A DNA stretch of 64,000 nucleotides, taken from the NCBI RefSeq assembly GCF_013201035.1, contig NZ_CP053707.1:1674001-1738000 (forward strand). Reading direction: 5' to 3'. The notes beneath the pieces were generated by a model, which worked only from the letters and a program-made list of their open reading frames with translations, was not told the origin of the DNA and did not search any database. The translations under genes and the position numbers were made by a program. This document shows positions 45,749-54,348 of the stretch, in pieces (the stretch's first letter is position 1; every line of letters begins with the position of its first letter). The stretch is from Arthrobacter sp. NEB 688. Its GTDB lineage: Bacteria > Actinomycetota > Actinomycetes > Actinomycetales > Dermatophilaceae.

Positions 45749-46920
45749 CGCGCTTCCGGCTCGCCGGCCATCTCCGGCAGTGCGCTGGCCAGCTCCGAGC
45801 GGATCTCGGCGAGGTCCGCGGGCAGGGTCTCCGGCCCGAACGACGCGTCGATCTCCCGGAGCAGTGCCTCGGCCCGCAGAGCCCGATCAGCGGCGTGCTC
45901 GTCCGCGAGCAGGTCCAGGGCCGCGTTGCGCATCCTCGCGGCTCGTGCCGCTGGTCCGTGCGAGAAGGCCTCTGCCGCATGCGGCAGCCCCAGGTTGCTG
46001 GACGACGAGATGAGCTCGGCGAGGACCTCACTCGCGAGCGCCTGGGCATCCGCAGTCGGCGCGATCAGCGGGAGCACCCACAGGTCTCGCTGGTCCGCGC
46101 GGACGCGACCGTCCAGGACGGAGGCAGCAGCGACAAGTCGTTGTGCTCGGACCACCCTGCGGTCACTGAGCAGGATGCCTGCCGTGCGCAACGTGCGCAC
46201 CGCTGTGCCCACCAACGGCACCACGTCGACCAGCTCGACCGACCGGGCTGCGGCCGAGAGCCGATCCAGCTCCGCAGCCATCGAGCTGGGCGATGCCTCG
46301 CTCTGGTGGGCGTCGCCCTGCCAGCCGAGCTCGAGCAGTTCCTCGAGGCGAGCATCGGGTACGGGGTCGACGAACACGTGCGCGAGGAACCGGTCGGCGA
46401 ATGCGGCGAGCGAGGGATCTTCGGGGAGCACGTTGCAGGCGCCCACGCAGGTCCGGAGCGGACTGTGCACGTGCGTGCTGCCCCGCCGGTACTCCCTCTC
46501 GTTGAGCAGCCCGAGCAGCGTGTTCAGGATCGCTGTCGAGCCGAGGAACACCTCGTCCAAGAAGACGAGCTCGGCCTCAGGGAGCATGCCGCTGGTCTCG
46601 ACGCGTACGACTCCGTCACGCAGAGCGGTCAGGTCGATCGGGCCGAAGATCTCGTTCGGTTCGGTGAACCGGCCGATGAGGTACTCGAAGTAGCTCTCAC
46701 CCAGGTGCCTCGCGACCCGGCGGATCGCTTCGGACTTCGCCGTCCCCGGAGGACCCACCACGAGCACGTGCTCCCGAGCCACCGCGCACAGGACCACAAC
46801 GTCGACGAGAACCTCACGGTCGACGAGTCCGGTGCGGGCGGCGGCGGTCGCCGACGCCACCGTCGCTGCGTCCCCCCGAATCTGCTCAAGTTCCTCCACG
46901 CCGGCGAGTGTATGAGCCAT
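45745..46920 (-). CDS. MoxR-family AAA+ ATPase of the bpX-type ternary system
   Basis: 391-aa AAA+ ATPase, RavA/MoxR branch. Walker A GPPGTAKSEA (residue ~55), then FEYLIGRFTEPNEIFGPIDL, Walker B AELVFLDEVFLG, the pore/insertion text LLNEREYRRG, sensor-1-like GACNVLPED and the arginine-finger region FADRFLAHVF. A helical bundle fills the C-terminus. First gene of the operon. ATG 46920 is chosen; a longer upstream reading frame has no ribosome site. Distinct from the mno-linked MoxR at 6731 (no His tract, different branch). Confidence 0.85.
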   Translation of the reverse strand: MAHTLAGVEELEQIRGDAATVASATAAARTGLVDREVLVDVVVLCAVAREHVLVVGPPGTAKSEAIRRVARHLGESYFEYLIGRFTEPNEIFGPIDLTALRDGVVRVETSGMLPEAELVFLDEVFLGSTAILNTLLGLLNEREYRRGSTHVHSPLRTCVGACNVLPEDPSLAAFADRFLAHVFVDPVPDARLEELLELGWQGDAHQSEASPSSMAAELDRLSAAARSVELVDVVPLVGTAVRTLRTAGILLSDRRVVRAQRLVAAASVLDGRVRADQRDLWVLPLIAPTADAQALASEVLAELISSSSNLGLPHAAEAFSHGPAARAARMRNAALDLLADEHAADRALRAEALLREIDASFGPETLPADLAEIRSELASALPEMAGEPEAR

Positions 46921-47006
46921 GCCCTCACCGGCCCGGCGGTTTGCGGCTTTCGTGTCGGGCGCTCGGATTTGCTGCGACGGCATGCGGCGCGGGGGGCGCG
47001 TCCTGA

Positions 47007-47246
47007 CGCGCACCGACCAGGTCGCCGCCCAGCTGGTCGCCAAACGACGACCGGTGGGCAGACACCTCGACGTTCAACCGCGGCCTCATCGACCTGGCCC
47101 TGATGAACCCGCACACAACCTCGCTGAGCGCCGGCGCCGAGACGGCGGTCGCTGCGTACTGCGGAACGGTCGGTCAGAGCCTCGACAAGGCGGTCGCCCA
47201 CCGCCGGGACCGCCCGCCCGTCTCGACGACTGCCTCCGAGCGCTGA
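47007..47246 (+). pseudogene. Possible C-terminal remnant of a lost gene
   Basis: An open frame with no usable start encodes DDRWADTSTFNRGLIDLAL, then MNPHTTSLSAGAETAVAAYC and VGQSLDKAVAHRRDRPP, ending TGA at 47244. The text reads like a real helical protein end rather than GC-rich shadow. It lies in the 444-nt gap between the MoxR operon and the VOC gene; nothing else is seen in that gap. It may mark an insertion junction. Confidence 0.25.
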
Positions 47247-47364
47247 GGGTCGACGTGCCCCGAGCGGTGGTCTGTCAGAGCATCCGCGAGCGCTCCGCAC
47301 GGTGCGCCGCGCTCGACGGAGTGCGCCCAGGGTCGGACTGACGTGACCCACGGCGCCGGCCGGG

Positions 47365-47733
47365 TCAGGCCGGGGCGGTGAGTCCGACCCGGTTGCCCTC
47401 GGTGTCCTCGACGTAGGCGAAGACGCCACGGCCGCCGCCGATCTCGGTCGGCGGCACCAGGACGCGGCCGCCGGCCTCCTCGGCGCGGCCGACCCAGGCC
47501 TGGAGGTCGGGGCCGGCGTCGAAGTAGACGCGCGACCCGCTGTGCGACGGATGGTCCTCGGGGGCCAGGAAGAGGCACCCGGCCGACCCGCCCTCCTGCG
47601 CGGGGAAGAGGGCCGTCTCCTTGTCGGCGCCGACGGGCAGCCGCACGAGCGCCTCCCCGGTCAACGCCTCGTAGAACGCCACCGCCCTGCCCATGTCACC
47701 GACCGGGATGTCGAACCACACCACACGCGCCAT
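47365..47733 (-). CDS. VOC (glyoxalase-like) protein
   Basis: 122 aa, a vicinal-oxygen-chelate fold with two beta-alpha-beta-beta-beta modules: VVWFDIPVGDMGRAVAFYEALTG and GCLFLAPEDHPSHSGSRVYFD, ending FAYVEDTEGNRVGL. ATG 47733 is chosen after AAGGAG; a GTG 9 nt upstream is possible. Substrate unknown. Confidence 0.87.
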   Translation of the reverse strand: MARVVWFDIPVGDMGRAVAFYEALTGEALVRLPVGADKETALFPAQEGGSAGCLFLAPEDHPSHSGSRVYFDAGPDLQAWVGRAEEAGGRVLVPPTEIGGGRGVFAYVEDTEGNRVGLTAPA

Positions 47734-47742
47734 CGTCACCAC

Positions 47743-48047
47743 TCCTTCTCGAGGACCTGCCGACGCATCCTCGCCGCGACCACCGACATCCTCCGGCAGG
47801 ACTCGAGAAGAGGTCCCGGACGGGCGTCAGGGCGAGAATCTTGACGTTCCGTTGAAGCACGGAATGCCCCGGGTTGACCCTCGCGGTGCTTTCCACGGGG
47901 CCTCCGGACACCCTCCGGAGGCCGCGCGGACAGGGCGCCGAGACGCCTCGGACGCTGCAGATCGGACGTGAACGGTTGTGCGCCAGCCATCTACGGCGAA
48001 ACGCGAAGCACCGGTGATCGACGCCGCTGCCCTGCCGGGACCCGCGC
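47743..48047. other. Non-coding stretch upstream of the secreted copper locus
   Basis: No convincing gene. It contains a hairpin (47899-47923) and leads into the 11-bp repeat array that follows. Confidence 0.4.
47899..47923. terminator. Intergenic 10-bp hairpin
   Basis: GGCCTCCGGA (47899-47908) and TCCGGAGGCC (47914-47923) form a perfect stem with a 5-nt loop. A weaker AAGCAC/GTGCTT pair brackets its upstream side. It could end or insulate transcription into the locus. Confidence 0.4.
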
Positions 48048-48146
48048 ATGACGACTTCCTGACGACGACCTGAGGGCCTGGTGACGGTCGGCTGAGCGGT
48101 CGGTGACGGTCGGCTGACGGGCGCCTCACGTCTGCGTGACAAGTGG
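48048..48146 (+). promoter_or_regulatory. Nine-unit 11-bp direct-repeat array (regulator binding)
   Basis: Nine consecutive 11-mers in strict register: atgacgacttc, ctgacgacgac, ctgagggcctg, gtgacggtcgg, ctgagcggtcg, gtgacggtcgg, ctgacgggcgc, ctcacgtctgc, gtgacaagtgg. The consensus is (C/G)TGA(C/G)GGTCGG; units 4 and 6 are identical. An 11-bp same-face period suits head-to-tail binding by an OmpR/PhoB-type response regulator. It ends 94 nt before the start of the giant secreted protein. Confidence 0.6.
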
Positions 48147-48240
48147 CCTCCAGCCCTCGGCACGGAGGGGTCCCGGGCTGTCACATGGTCCGCGTGGAGC
48201 GCCGCAGGGGGCGCTCCCGAACATGCAGGGGTTGGTCGTG

Positions 48241-51200
48241 ATGCAGGGACACCACCTTGTCGACATGCAGGGCACGGACGGCGCGTCGCGTCGGTCGGGG
48301 CGCCGGCGGGCGCCGCGCGCGCTGCTCCGGCGGGCCGTCACGCTCGTGGGGTCGCTCGCGCTGACGCTGGGGTCGGCCGTCGCCGTGCCCGTGCTGACCG
48401 CGGCGCCCGCGCAGGCCGCCACGACCAACAGCGTGTCGCTGCGGGTCACGAGCGCCCGCGACGGGCTGCACCCGCCGAACGACACCGTGCGCAAGGGTGA
48501 CCCCGTCACCGGCTACCGCTACATGATCAACGTCGACGACACCGGGACCGGCGACCCCGTCGGCGCACCGACGCCCGGCTCCGGGTGCTCGGCCGACGAC
48601 GCCGGCTACCCGGCGAGCTGCACCTGGGCGTCGCTCCACGAGGTGACCGGGGCCCCCATCTACACCCAGGGCACCGCGCAGGACTTCGCGGACGGCGCCG
48701 CGCTGGACCTCCCCGACGGCCGCTACGTCGTCAGCGTCCTCGCCGACGGCTTCAAGCTCGACGGTGCGCACTTCACGGTGCCGCTGACGGCCACCGACGC
48801 CGGTCCCGGCGTCGTCGACGTCACCGTCCAGCCCGACCCGCTCGTCGACTCGACGCTGCGGGCCTTCGTCTACCGCGACGAGGGCTCGACCAACGGCGCC
48901 ATCGACAACGGCGAGGACGGCCTCGCGGGCTTCCAGGGGCACATCAACGACATCCTCGGCGAGGTCACGACCGACGTGTACGGCAACCCGCTGTGCACCC
49001 GGTACAAGAACGAGGACGCGAGCCACCAGATCCCCTGGGACGCCGCCTCGCGCGACGCCGACGGCGCCCCCATCGTCGCCACGGTCGGCGGCAAGTGCTT
49101 CAGCGACAGCACCGGCATGCTCGTCATCCCGCACCTCGGGACCAACCGCTACACGACGTGGATCAGCGCGCCGGAGGGCCAGGACTGGATCCAGACGACG
49201 ACGCTCGAGGGCAACCACGACTGGGACACCTGGCTGATGGAGGGAGCCACCGGCTACGACACCGAGTTCACCCTCGCCGGCGAGCCGGTGCCGACCCCGC
49301 AGTTCGGGTTCGTCCAGCCGAAGAACCAGCTCGGTTCCACCGCAGCCGGATCCGTCACCGGGACGATGGTCGCCGTCAAGCAGTACTACCCGCCGCGCGG
49401 TGGCAGCTTCAACCAGTACTGGGGCAGCATCGGCAGCAAGCTCGACAAGCCGATCTCGGACGGCGTCCTCTCGCTCAACGACCTCGACAGCGGCGACCGC
49501 GCCGTCTGGGTCGGCCGCGCGGCGAGCAACGGCACCTTCACGATCCCGCACGTCCCCGACGGCAACTACATGCTGACGTGGTGGGACGAGGCGCAGAACT
49601 ACATCCTCCAGCTGACCAACGTCACCGTGACCAACGGCGAGACGGTCGACCTCAGGCAGCTGCCGCTCAACGGCTGGTGGACGCCCATCTCGGGTCACGT
49701 CTTCCTCGACGCCAACAACAACGGCAAGCGCGACTCCGGTGAGCAGGGCGTCGCCCAGTTCCCGCTGACGCTGCGCAAGAAGGACAACTCGCTGATGGAC
49801 CGCGGCTCGACCGCGGCGTCGACGGACAGCGCCGGCTACTACGAGTTCCCGAGCGGCTACCCGCTCGCCGAGTGGCTCGTGCTCGAGGCGTACTCCGACA
49901 GCTTCTACACGACCGGGATCACCTACCAGGCCGACAACCAGCCGACGCCGACGACCGTCAAGGGCTCGGGCGTCGACGTGAGCGTCCTGCCGATCATCGG
50001 CCTCGGCGGCACCGTCGACTGGGGCGTCCAGAAGTACGACGCGACGGGCCGCACCAGCCGCCCGCGCAACGGCGGCATCGTCGGGTCGGTCTCGTACGAC
50101 ACCACCCGCAACGAGCTCGACCCGCAGTACGCGGCGACGGAGGACTGGCAGCCCGGTATCTCCGACGTCCCGGTCAAGCTCTACGCCCCGGTCCGGTGCG
50201 GCACGAACGCCGGCACCCCGTGCGACGCGAGCGGCACCTACGAGCTCGCCCCCGACGGCTCCTACGCCAAGGGGAAGCTGCTCAACTCCTACGTCTCCGA
50301 GCGCTGGAGCCGACCGACCGGCTGCACCGCGCGGGACGCCGACGGCGTGGCCTACGCGCACGGCACCGACGAGAACGTCACCGCGCACGACCAGGACACC
50401 ACGGGCGAGTGCATCTCGGCCCTCGTCCAGGGCTTCCAGGTGGGCACGTACGCCACCGACCAGGGCACCGCCGACGCGAGCTTCGGTGCGGCGGTGGACG
50501 GCAACTACGGCTTCGGCGACGCGTGCACCGGGACGCTCGACGCCCACGACCCGGCGAACCCCTCCTGCACCAGCACCTTCGCGCCGCTGGCCGCCGGTGA
50601 CTACCTCGTCTCCGTCGACGTGCCGAAGGACGCCCGCGGGCGCCCGATGTACGACGTGACCTCGGAGGAGGACATCAACATCGGACGCGGCGACCAGGTC
50701 GTGCCGCAGGTCCCGCCGCCCGCGTGCGTCGGTGCGCTGCACACGGTCGACGTCAAGGACGTCGCCGACGACGGCTACGCCGCGCGGTCGGGGACGGCCG
50801 ACGGGCTGCCGGCCGGCGTCAGCGTCCCGGCCTCGACCTCGGTCGACAACGCGACCTTCGCCGACATCGGCGGGTCCCCCTACGAGGGGATGGTCAAGCC
50901 GCGCTGCGACACCAAGCTCGTGAGCCTCAACAACGGCAAGTCGATCGTGCCGATGTTCCACCTGTTCACCGACGTCCCGGTGCCCTCGCGGATGCGCGGC
51001 ATCGTCGTCGACGACCTCAACTACTCGACGGACAAGCGGACCGTGCTCTTCGGCGACAAGGCCGGCCTGGCGAACGCCCCCGTCGGCATCTACGACTTCG
51101 CCGGCGACCTCAAGTACACGGCGCACTCGGACTACAACGGTTCCTACGACGTCCTCATGCCGTCGACCGACCACATCAGCTGCCCCACGCCCTCCGGTGT

Positions 51201-54200
51201 GTGCCAGGGGATGTACCGCTTCGTCGGCAACGACCCGGGCGTCCCCGGCGCCCTCAACGCGGACTACAACCCGCGCTTCCGGACGATCGCCACCGAGTTC
51301 GAGGCGACGCCCGGTGTGACGATCCCGACCGACCTCGCACCCACCCAGGTGGGGGTCAGCCTCGGGACGCCCGGCACGAGCCCGACGACGGTCAAGTGCC
51401 TGGTCAACCCGGTCCGGCCGCAGCTGCTGTCCGTCGACAAGCCGGTGCTCACCCCGGCCGACACGACCACGGCCCAGCGGCGGGTCACCCTCGAGGGCAC
51501 CGGGTTCGGCGCCACGCGGGGGACCGGCTCCGTGCGGCTCGGCTCCACCGCGCTGACGGTGGCGAGCTGGAGCGACACGAGGATCCAGGTCGACGTCCCG
51601 GCCGCCGGGTCGGGCACCGGGCAGGTGCCGGCCGGGTCGCTGCAGCTGGCCGTCACCGCCGGCAACGGGCTCGCGTCCGTCACCGGGCTGTCCTTCCAGC
51701 TCCTCGGCGCCGTCACCACGACGAGCTCCTACCTCCCGACGGTCTACCGGGTCGGGCCGGGCGCGGCCGTCGCGAAGTACGACCCCACCAGCGCCGCGAG
51801 CCAGACGGGCACCGCCGGTGTCCCGCACGCGATCCAGAACGCGATCGACGACGCGGTGCGGGCCGGTGGCAACGCGGTGGTCGTCGTGTACCCCAACACC
51901 CCGACGACCACGAACCCGCGTGGCGCGTACTACGAGAACCTCGTGGTCAACGGCCCGGTCAAGCTGCAGGGCGTCGGGGCCGGAGGCTTCCGGGGCAGCG
52001 GCAGCACCGCGACCTGGGTTCCCGGGTCCGTCGTCGACGGCAGCGCCTTCGGCGGTGACACCGACCTCGCGACCGACTGGTTCACCAAGGTGGGATCGCT
52101 CGACTGGTCGGGCAACCAGACCGTGAGCGACGGCGCCGTCGTCTACCTCCTCGGCTCGGCCGGCGGCTCGTCCACCGTGCGGACCTACCCCCTCGGCGCC
52201 GCGTTCAAGCCGGCCGTCGACGGGTTCGACCTGCGCGGCGGCGACCAGACGGGCTTCCCCGGCAACATCAACGACCTCACCGGGCAGGCGACCGGCCTGC
52301 CGCCGAACATCACGACGCAGGGTGGTGCGGTGTTCGCCAACGCCTACGTGCGTGAGCTCCAGGTGACCAACAACGTCGTCGAGAACAACGGCGGCGGGTA
52401 CGGCACCATCCGCGTCGGCACCCCCGACCTCACCGGGGCCGACGAGAGCCAGCACAACGAGAACCTCCGGATCGCGAACAACCGGATCGTGCAGAACGCC
52501 GGCACGAACTACGCCGGGGCGATCGGCCTCTTCGCCGGCACCGACGGGTACGAGGTGTCGGGCAACGAGATCTGCGGCAACTTCTCGCTGGAGTACGGCG
52601 CGGGCATCACCCACCTCGGGTACAGCCCGAACGGCCGGATCCACCACAACCGGATCACGCTGAACAACTCCAACGACGAGGGCGCGGGGATCATGGTCGC
52701 CGGTGCGCTGCCGGCCGACCCGACGACCCTGTCGCACGGCGCCGGCGCGGTCGAGATCGCCGCCAACGAGATCCAGGGCAACCTCGCCAACGACGACGGC
52801 GGCGGCATCCGCTTCCTCATGGCGGGCAACTACCGGATGTCGGTGCACGACAACGTCATCACCAGCAACGTCTCGACCCACGAGGGTGCCGGCATCGCCA
52901 TCGACGACGCCCCCGACGTCCGGATCGTCAACAACACGATCATGGACAACATCACGACCGCGACGGCCGTCACCTCCGACGGCTCGGCGGCCCCGTCCGG
53001 CATCGCCACGGGGCAGAACAGCGACCAGTTGCAGGCAACCCTGCCGCCCGGCTCGCCGACCGCCAGCACCCCGGTCCTGCTCGACAACGTCCTGTGGAAC
53101 AACCGCGCCGGCACCCGGGCGGGCACCACCGTCACGGGCATCGGCCTGGGCGGCGCGGGCGACGTCGAGACCTGGGACGTGGGGTCGCTCGACCCGACGG
53201 TCTCGCTGGCCCCGGTGGGGTCGGTCCTCCAGCAGGACCCGGCGCTCCACCCGTACACGGACGCGGCCTCCAACCGCCACGCCGACCCGAAGGTGGTCCG
53301 CACCTGGCCGGTCTCGGTCTCGTTCGCCACCTGGCGGCAGAACCCGGCCTTCGTCGACGCGAACATCGCGGTCGTCGAGGTCCCGGCCGACCTCATGGGC
53401 GACTACCACCTCCTCGGCTGCGGCGCGGGCCAGTCGCCCGCGTGCGACATCGGCCTCGCCTCCGCGGGCGGTGCCTCGGTCGCGACGGTCGACATCGACG
53501 GTGACGCCCGCCCGGCGACGACGGCCGACCCGGTGGACGCCGGCTCGGACGAGGTGCCCCGCGTGCCGCCGCCGCCGCCCCCGCCGCCGTCGTTCGACTT
53601 CTCGATCACCGGTACCGGGACCATCCCGGGCGTCGCCGGCACGGCCAACGGCTCGGACGTCCACCACTACGACGGCGTGACCAACGCCTACTCGCGGCTG
53701 GTCGACGTGCAGGCGACGCCGCGGCCCGGCCTGCCCACGACCGCCCTCGTCGACGGTCTCGCGGTCGTGGACGCGACGCACTTCTACGTGTCGTTCGCCG
53801 AGAACACCTCCGTCCCCGGCATCGGCACGGTGCAGGACGAGGACGTGGCCTACTACAACGCCGGGACGTGGTCGGTGTGGTTCGACGGCACCGCCCGGGG
53901 CCTGACGACGGCGGCGCTCGACATCGACGCGATCTCGGTCAAGGGCGGCGTCCTGTCGTTCTCGACGACCGGCAACGCCAACCCGCCGGGCGTGACGGGA
54001 ACCGCCGACGACGCCGACGTCTACAGCTGGAACGGCAGCAGCTTCAGCCGGGTCTGGGACGCCACGACGAAGGGCGTCCCCGGGACGGCCCGGGTCGACG
54101 GAGCCGTCTACGACACACCGACCCACGCGTGGTTCTCGTTCTCCGGCAACCTCACCGTGGCCGGCCTCGGCACCGTCCAGGACGAGGACGTCCTCGAGTA

Positions 54201-54348
54201 CACCAACGGGACGTGGAAGGTCTGGTTCGACGGCACGTCGCACGGGCTGACCACGGACGGCCTCGACATCGACGCCTTCTCGCTCCCGGGCACCACGACC
54301 ACGACGACCACCGCCCTCCGCGCGCTCACCACCAAGGGGACCCGATGA
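48241..54348 (+). CDS. Giant secreted right-handed beta-helix protein
   Basis: 2035 aa. Twin-Arg-rich leader and signal peptide cleaved near residue 59 (AAPAQA-ATTN). Then carboxypeptidase-regulatory/SdrD-B-like modules (LRAFVYRDEGSTNGAIDNGEDG about residue 205; ISGHVFLDANNNGKRDSGEQG about 480), an IPT/TIG domain (~1060-1155) and a parallel beta-helix (~1165-1755) with an Asn ladder (ITNN-like: LRIANNRIVQNAG, RIHHNRITLNNS, VEIAANEIQGN, MSVHDNVITSN, VRIVNNTIMDN). A PPPPPPPP linker (~1778) leads to two C-terminal repeats with VDATHFYVSF, GTVQDEDV and GTW..WFDGT. Start chosen at ATG 48241 after AGGGG; in-frame ATGs at 48223 and 48265 are alternatives, and the GTG at 48136 lies in the operator. 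The ATGA overlap couples it to the first cupredoxin gene. No LPXTG. Role unknown; the beta-helix suggests a surface or polysaccharide-binding scaffold. Confidence 0.85.
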   Translation: MQGHHLVDMQGTDGASRRSGRRRAPRALLRRAVTLVGSLALTLGSAVAVPVLTAAPAQAATTNSVSLRVTSARDGLHPPNDTVRKGDPVTGYRYMINVDDTGTGDPVGAPTPGSGCSADDAGYPASCTWASLHEVTGAPIYTQGTAQDFADGAALDLPDGRYVVSVLADGFKLDGAHFTVPLTATDAGPGVVDVTVQPDPLVDSTLRAFVYRDEGSTNGAIDNGEDGLAGFQGHINDILGEVTTDVYGNPLCTRYKNEDASHQIPWDAASRDADGAPIVATVGGKCFSDSTGMLVIPHLGTNRYTTWISAPEGQDWIQTTTLEGNHDWDTWLMEGATGYDTEFTLAGEPVPTPQFGFVQPKNQLGSTAAGSVTGTMVAVKQYYPPRGGSFNQYWGSIGSKLDKPISDGVLSLNDLDSGDRAVWVGRAASNGTFTIPHVPDGNYMLTWWDEAQNYILQLTNVTVTNGETVDLRQLPLNGWWTPISGHVFLDANNNGKRDSGEQGVAQFPLTLRKKDNSLMDRGSTAASTDSAGYYEFPSGYPLAEWLVLEAYSDSFYTTGITYQADNQPTPTTVKGSGVDVSVLPIIGLGGTVDWGVQKYDATGRTSRPRNGGIVGSVSYDTTRNELDPQYAATEDWQPGISDVPVKLYAPVRCGTNAGTPCDASGTYELAPDGSYAKGKLLNSYVSERWSRPTGCTARDADGVAYAHGTDENVTAHDQDTTGECISALVQGFQVGTYATDQGTADASFGAAVDGNYGFGDACTGTLDAHDPANPSCTSTFAPLAAGDYLVSVDVPKDARGRPMYDVTSEEDINIGRGDQVVPQVPPPACVGALHTVDVKDVADDGYAARSGTADGLPAGVSVPASTSVDNATFADIGGSPYEGMVKPRCDTKLVSLNNGKSIVPMFHLFTDVPVPSRMRGIVVDDLNYSTDKRTVLFGDKAGLANAPVGIYDFAGDLKYTAHSDYNGSYDVLMPSTDHISCPTPSGVCQGMYRFVGNDPGVPGALNADYNPRFRTIATEFEATPGVTIPTDLAPTQVGVSLGTPGTSPTTVKCLVNPVRPQLLSVDKPVLTPADTTTAQRRVTLEGTGFGATRGTGSVRLGSTALTVASWSDTRIQVDVPAAGSGTGQVPAGSLQLAVTAGNGLASVTGLSFQLLGAVTTTSSYLPTVYRVGPGAAVAKYDPTSAASQTGTAGVPHAIQNAIDDAVRAGGNAVVVVYPNTPTTTNPRGAYYENLVVNGPVKLQGVGAGGFRGSGSTATWVPGSVVDGSAFGGDTDLATDWFTKVGSLDWSGNQTVSDGAVVYLLGSAGGSSTVRTYPLGAAFKPAVDGFDLRGGDQTGFPGNINDLTGQATGLPPNITTQGGAVFANAYVRELQVTNNVVENNGGGYGTIRVGTPDLTGADESQHNENLRIANNRIVQNAGTNYAGAIGLFAGTDGYEVSGNEICGNFSLEYGAGITHLGYSPNGRIHHNRITLNNSNDEGAGIMVAGALPADPTTLSHGAGAVEIAANEIQGNLANDDGGGIRFLMAGNYRMSVHDNVITSNVSTHEGAGIAIDDAPDVRIVNNTIMDNITTATAVTSDGSAAPSGIATGQNSDQLQATLPPGSPTASTPVLLDNVLWNNRAGTRAGTTVTGIGLGGAGDVETWDVGSLDPTVSLAPVGSVLQQDPALHPYTDAASNRHADPKVVRTWPVSVSFATWRQNPAFVDANIAVVEVPADLMGDYHLLGCGAGQSPACDIGLASAGGASVATVDIDGDARPATTADPVDAGSDEVPRVPPPPPPPPSFDFSITGTGTIPGVAGTANGSDVHHYDGVTNAYSRLVDVQATPRPGLPTTALVDGLAVVDATHFYVSFAENTSVPGIGTVQDEDVAYYNAGTWSVWFDGTARGLTTAALDIDAISVKGGVLSFSTTGNANPPGVTGTADDADVYSWNGSSFSRVWDATTKGVPGTARVDGAVYDTPTHAWFSFSGNLTVAGLGTVQDEDVLEYTNGTWKVWFDGTSHGLTTDGLDIDAFSLPGTTTTTTTALRALTTKGTR

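Noticed and set aside
48136-48240. GTG 48136 as start of the giant protein
   Set aside because: It lies inside the ninth operator repeat and would put ~35 charged residues before the signal peptide; ATG 48241 has a ribosome site.
48181-54243. 2020-codon open frame on the minus strand opposite the giant secreted protein
   Set aside because: Arg/Val/Gly-rich shadow text with no domains; the plus strand has a signal peptide, beta-helix ladder and coupled downstream gene. Long antisense frames are expected at this GC content.
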